A DNA stretch of 25,065 nucleotides, taken from NCBI GenBank assembly GCA_036897485.1, contig JAYMTF010001242.1:1-25065 (forward strand), read 5' to 3'. The DNA is from Pelargonium nanum. Taxonomy: Eukaryota > Streptophyta > Magnoliopsida > Geraniales > Geraniaceae. Positions 22,754-25,065 of this stretch are shown piece after piece; positions within the stretch are counted from its first letter, which is position 1; every line of letters starts with the position of its first letter. The notes below the pieces were generated by a model. It ran no database searches. It was given only the letters and a program-made list of their open reading frames with translations, and was not told where the DNA came from. A program made the translations under genes and the position numbers.

Positions 22754-23272
22754 ATTATTTATAGATCAAAAAAGTCTCTACTCGAATGCTGGATTCATCT
22801 AAGGAAAGTCTGCTTGGATAGTTAAGCTCTTTTCTTTTTGTTCTTATTGGTAGTAAATACTAACTAAGGATTTATTGAATGAAAAGCATTAGGAAATAAA
22901 GTTGTTCAGCCAGAGAATAAGCAAAAAATATCGATAATTTTTAATTAGGCTCCCGTTCAAGGTTGAAGTACTAAGGTAAAGAGTTTCTTCTCAGCAATTT
23001 AATCTTCTAATTCCTAATTACCGCTTACTTTTTAGATATTCGTAAATGCCATTCTTCCTTTTCTTACCTCTCTTCTCTTTCTAGATATAAGAGAGTATCC
23101 GGTGTTTTTCTTATTACCCTTGCTGAGGATTGATATCTCGCCTTGCGATTCGTGTTGTGCTTTTACTGTCTAGCATTCTAGGCTTAAACTGTAGGTTTAA
23201 TAAGGACTCTTTGCAAGAAAAAGAAATGAGCTAAAACACAATTGAGCCCTTAATTCCTGATAGTAGTAGTTT

Positions 23273-23307
23273 TTACATATATACTGATAACTAGTGCATA
23301 TATGTAA
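23273..23307. repeat. 10-bp perfect inverted repeat
   Basis: TTACATATAT (23273-23282) and ATATATGTAA (23298-23307) are perfect complements over a 15-nt loop. One or two such AT-rich repeats are expected by chance in this much sequence. It lies just left of the GC-rich island at 23341-23400. Confidence 0.55.
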
Positions 23308-23340
23308 TAAGAATAACTATACTTTAGTGATAACCATAAG

Positions 23341-23400
23341 AATTCCGGGCGTCAAGGGGTAACCCCGGCCCTTTAACCTCCCTCAAAACCGATCCGGAAT
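23341..23400. other. GC-rich island with competing stems
   Basis: About 35 of these 60 bases are G or C, against about one third around it. ATTCCGG (23342-23348) can pair with CCGGAAT (23394-23400) at the ends. Inside, GGGG (23356-23359) pairs with CCCC (23363-23366), or CCGGG (23345-23349) pairs with CCCGG (23364-23368). The alternatives are mutually exclusive. It may be a GC cluster, a remnant of a structured RNA, or an insertion; I recognise no known RNA. Confidence 0.4.
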
Positions 23401-23700
23401 CTATATATCTAAAGGGAACTCCTTAGCTTTATAAAAATAGTTTACAAATGAGTATAGTTTTTCTGCTTTTTGAAATATAAATAAAATAAGTATGAACTAA
23501 AAAACACACCAACGAAAAGGTATAGCCTTCGTTTTTTATTTAGTAGTAAATAATATTTAGAATATCCTTTGGAATAGAACCTTGCCCATAAAATTTGTTT
23601 CAGGACTCAGGACCTCCTCCCTACCATATAAGGTTTGTATCCTCTTTAATGATAAGCACAAAGAGCGGGAGGAAGATACACCTTAATGTACTTAACTCTA

Positions 23701-23950
23701 GTAGCTAATAACTATAAGAATACCTATAGAATAAGTAGAAAAGATAGCTAGTAGAATAAGATAAGTCCAGGCTGCAAGAACCCTAAGATTAACTACGGGT
23801 ATAGCTCTAGAAAAAAAGTTATGGTTATTATATTAAGAGAATAGGTATGAAGTTTAAGAGTAAGATAATGATACAGAGCAAGAATAAAAAGACTCTTAGG
23901 GGTATAGGTAAGAAAGAAGGTTATGAAGAGTAACAAAGAAGTCAGTCTAG
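23701..23950 (+). other. Purine-rich tract with a small lysine-rich frame
   Basis: The plus strand is about two thirds purine by hand count, reaching 46 of 60 bases at 23881-23940, whereas the rest of the window is roughly balanced. Within it an ATG at 23847 opens 28 codons to TAA at 23931-23933. The peptide is rich in lysine and glycine and ends in acidic residues. Upstream in other frames lie short lysine-rich runs broken by stops. Such strand asymmetry can mark a decayed coding region for a basic protein, for instance a ribosomal protein, but no family can be named. Confidence 0.3.
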
Positions 23951-23963
23951 AATTTCTAGAATT
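23946..23963. repeat. 9-bp tandem duplication
   Basis: TCTAGAATT is repeated twice without a gap (23946-23954 and 23955-23963), directly after the purine-rich tract. It probably arose by slippage or microhomology repair. Similar 7-bp tandem pairs occur at 8805-8818 and 14874-14887. Confidence 0.6.
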
Positions 23964-24985
23964 TTTAAGGGCTTTAGAACTCCTTTAGCGGGGAATTCTC
24001 TAATTTATTTAAGTACAATTGGCTGGGGTTTCCTTTTATTTTATAAGTTTAAACGGGATTTAGAGATTTTTGATCTAGTCTAGGAGCGCGCCCCTTAATA
24101 TTAACTATTACTTTTAGAGCACTTAAAAAGATTCAGAATATAAACTTAATTCAGTCTAAATAGCACTTTCCTTTAAATCTTCAACTTATAGAAATCCCTA
24201 TGAAGCAGGCTCTGAGAACAAAATGGGAAGCCTTTAAAGCTACAATATCAAGCAAGTAAGAGCCCCGAGTGCCAAATTAAGAATTCATTTTCACTGTCAC
24301 GGTTACCTGGGATAAACCAAGCTTAGGGTATGCAACGACAGCTTATTTATATTAATTATATAGCGAGTGTTCCTAAAGGGACTGGGGGAAGGCGCCGAAT
24401 AAACGGAGTAAGTACTTAGTTATAGCTATAAAATGACCTTATCTTTTTCTTGGAAGTGCGGTTTTCTATTTCTTTTTGTAAGGATTCTGTGGACTATTAA
24501 ATTAAACCCCTAGTGAAGTGAAGTTAAATTTTTTTTAGGAGTAAATGAAATTAGAACCCACAATACACGTTTTAAATAATATATAGATTTAGCAAACCAA
24601 AAACCTTAAACAAGCACTCGGCTATTTTTCCCAAATAGGATTCTATTAGCAATATGTCCTGTCATCAAGAATTTTATGCTTTGTTTAATTATTTTTATTC
24701 TTCAGATTTAGCTCTTCCTTCGCTGTAATATATTCCTTAATTATAAGCATAAGCCCTTAAATAACCCATCGGTACATAATGAGAGTTTATAAAGTATAAA
24801 AGGCAAATCAGGTTTCGACAAAATTCCTGGTAAATGGGGTCCCGGGAAACTTAAATCTTCTATATAGAATAAAATTTTTTATCAGAAAGAATAGCTGCCT
24901 ATCTTGTTTGTGCCTTTATTCTTTTTACCAGAGTATTCCACAAGTTTTATTGCTGTCAAGAAATCTCTAGAGGGGCTTTTAACGG

Positions 24986-25057
24986 GGAATCGTAGCCAAG
25001 TGGTAAAGCATGAGTCTGCAAAACTTACATACGTCGGTTCGAATCGTACTGATTACT
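24986..25057 (+). tRNA. trnC-GCA: tRNA-Cys (GCA), structurally damaged
   Basis: This 72-nt gene would encode a cysteine tRNA. The anticodon arm is sound: TGAGT-CTGCAAA-ACTTA with one wobble and anticodon GCA at 25018-25020. The D-loop AAGTGGTAA and T-loop TTCGAAT are standard. Other stems are damaged. The acceptor GGAATCG (24986-24992) against TGATTAC (25050-25056) has one mismatch and one wobble. The D-stem GCC against AGC has a C-A mismatch. The T-stem GTCGG against CGTAC has two mismatches. C-to-U editing could repair the D-stem C-A pair but not C-T or G-G in the T-stem. It lies eight bases from the window end. It may be a decaying gene or pseudogene. Its D- and anticodon-arm sequence looks unlike the native plant mitochondrial trnC and more bacterial-like. 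Confidence 0.6.
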
Positions 25058-25065
25058 ACTAACCC

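Larger units (their letters stand above)
16810..24985. other. Non-coding stretch, most structured part of the window
   Basis: About 8.2 kb without a supportable gene. Frames of 61-71 codons at 17005-17190 (plus), 17592-17807 (minus), 18512-18700 (plus) and 22055-22240 (plus) are unrecognisable. All three plus-strand frames start at TTG. The 62-codon frame at 19423-19611 starts at ATG and is treated under findings. Structure is concentrated at the right: hairpins at 20267-20300, 21506-21518, 21675-21689 and 22731-22753, inverted repeats at 22455-22484 and 23273-23307, a GC-rich island at 23341-23400 and a purine-rich tract at 23701-23950. I see no rRNA, intron core or mobile-element ends. Confidence 0.6.

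Noticed and set aside
24450-24461. Similarity to the 3' end of small-subunit rRNA (GGAAGTGCGG)
   Set aside because: Only ten bases match, with a one-base gap, and no upstream rRNA helices or following CTGGATCACC are present.
1-25065. CRISPR array, insertion sequence, phage or plasmid genes
   Set aside because: No regularly spaced repeats, no transposase-length frame, no terminal inverted repeats around a frame, and no replication or structural gene.

Overview
The window looks like a very gene-poor stretch of a land-plant-type (streptophyte) mitochondrial genome. By eye, G+C is about one third, which is low for a plant mitochondrion. The assignment rests on two well-formed minus-strand tRNA genes that read as plant mitochondrial types: trnK-UUU (8497-8569) and trnS-UGA (8347-8431). 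Neither encodes a CCA tail. A third, damaged tRNA with a GCA (Cys) anticodon lies at the right edge (24986-25057, plus strand). No protein-coding gene, rRNA, insertion sequence, CRISPR array or group II intron core could be supported. The longest open frames are only about 60-85 codons, many start at GTG or TTG, and none resembles a mitochondrial protein that I recognise.

Layout. Positions 1-6959 are non-coding with scattered hairpins; the best is a two-tier GC-rich stem-loop at 6310-6350. A weak trnD-like relic sits at 6960-7029. The trnK-trnS pair lies at 8347-8569. A TATAAGAGA sequence, close to the plant mitochondrial CRTAAGAGA promoter core, and a short inverted repeat lie just upstream of it. 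Positions 8609-12197 are empty apart from short duplications and a hairpin. A minus-strand relic resembling trnY lies at 12198-12270. Positions 12271-24985 are again without genes but hold the most structured DNA: an AT-rich stem (12733-12788), a 16-bp palindrome next to a tRNA-sized stem (15406-15519), a nested inverted repeat (16753-16809), a near-perfect palindrome ending in a T run (22455-22484), a 10-bp inverted repeat (23273-23307), a GC-rich island (23341-23400) and a purine-rich tract (23701-23950). The window ends with the trnC-like gene.

Function. The only confident output is two tRNAs for mitochondrial translation, probably made from one short transcript and cut by RNase P and RNase Z. 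The rest behaves like drifting intergenic DNA in which tRNA genes appear at several stages of decay. I see no convincing new multi-gene system. The most worthwhile leads are the nested palindromes, the damaged trnC and its possible foreign origin, and two small lysine-rich reading frames in purine-rich tracts. All statements come from reading the sequence; no database search was run.
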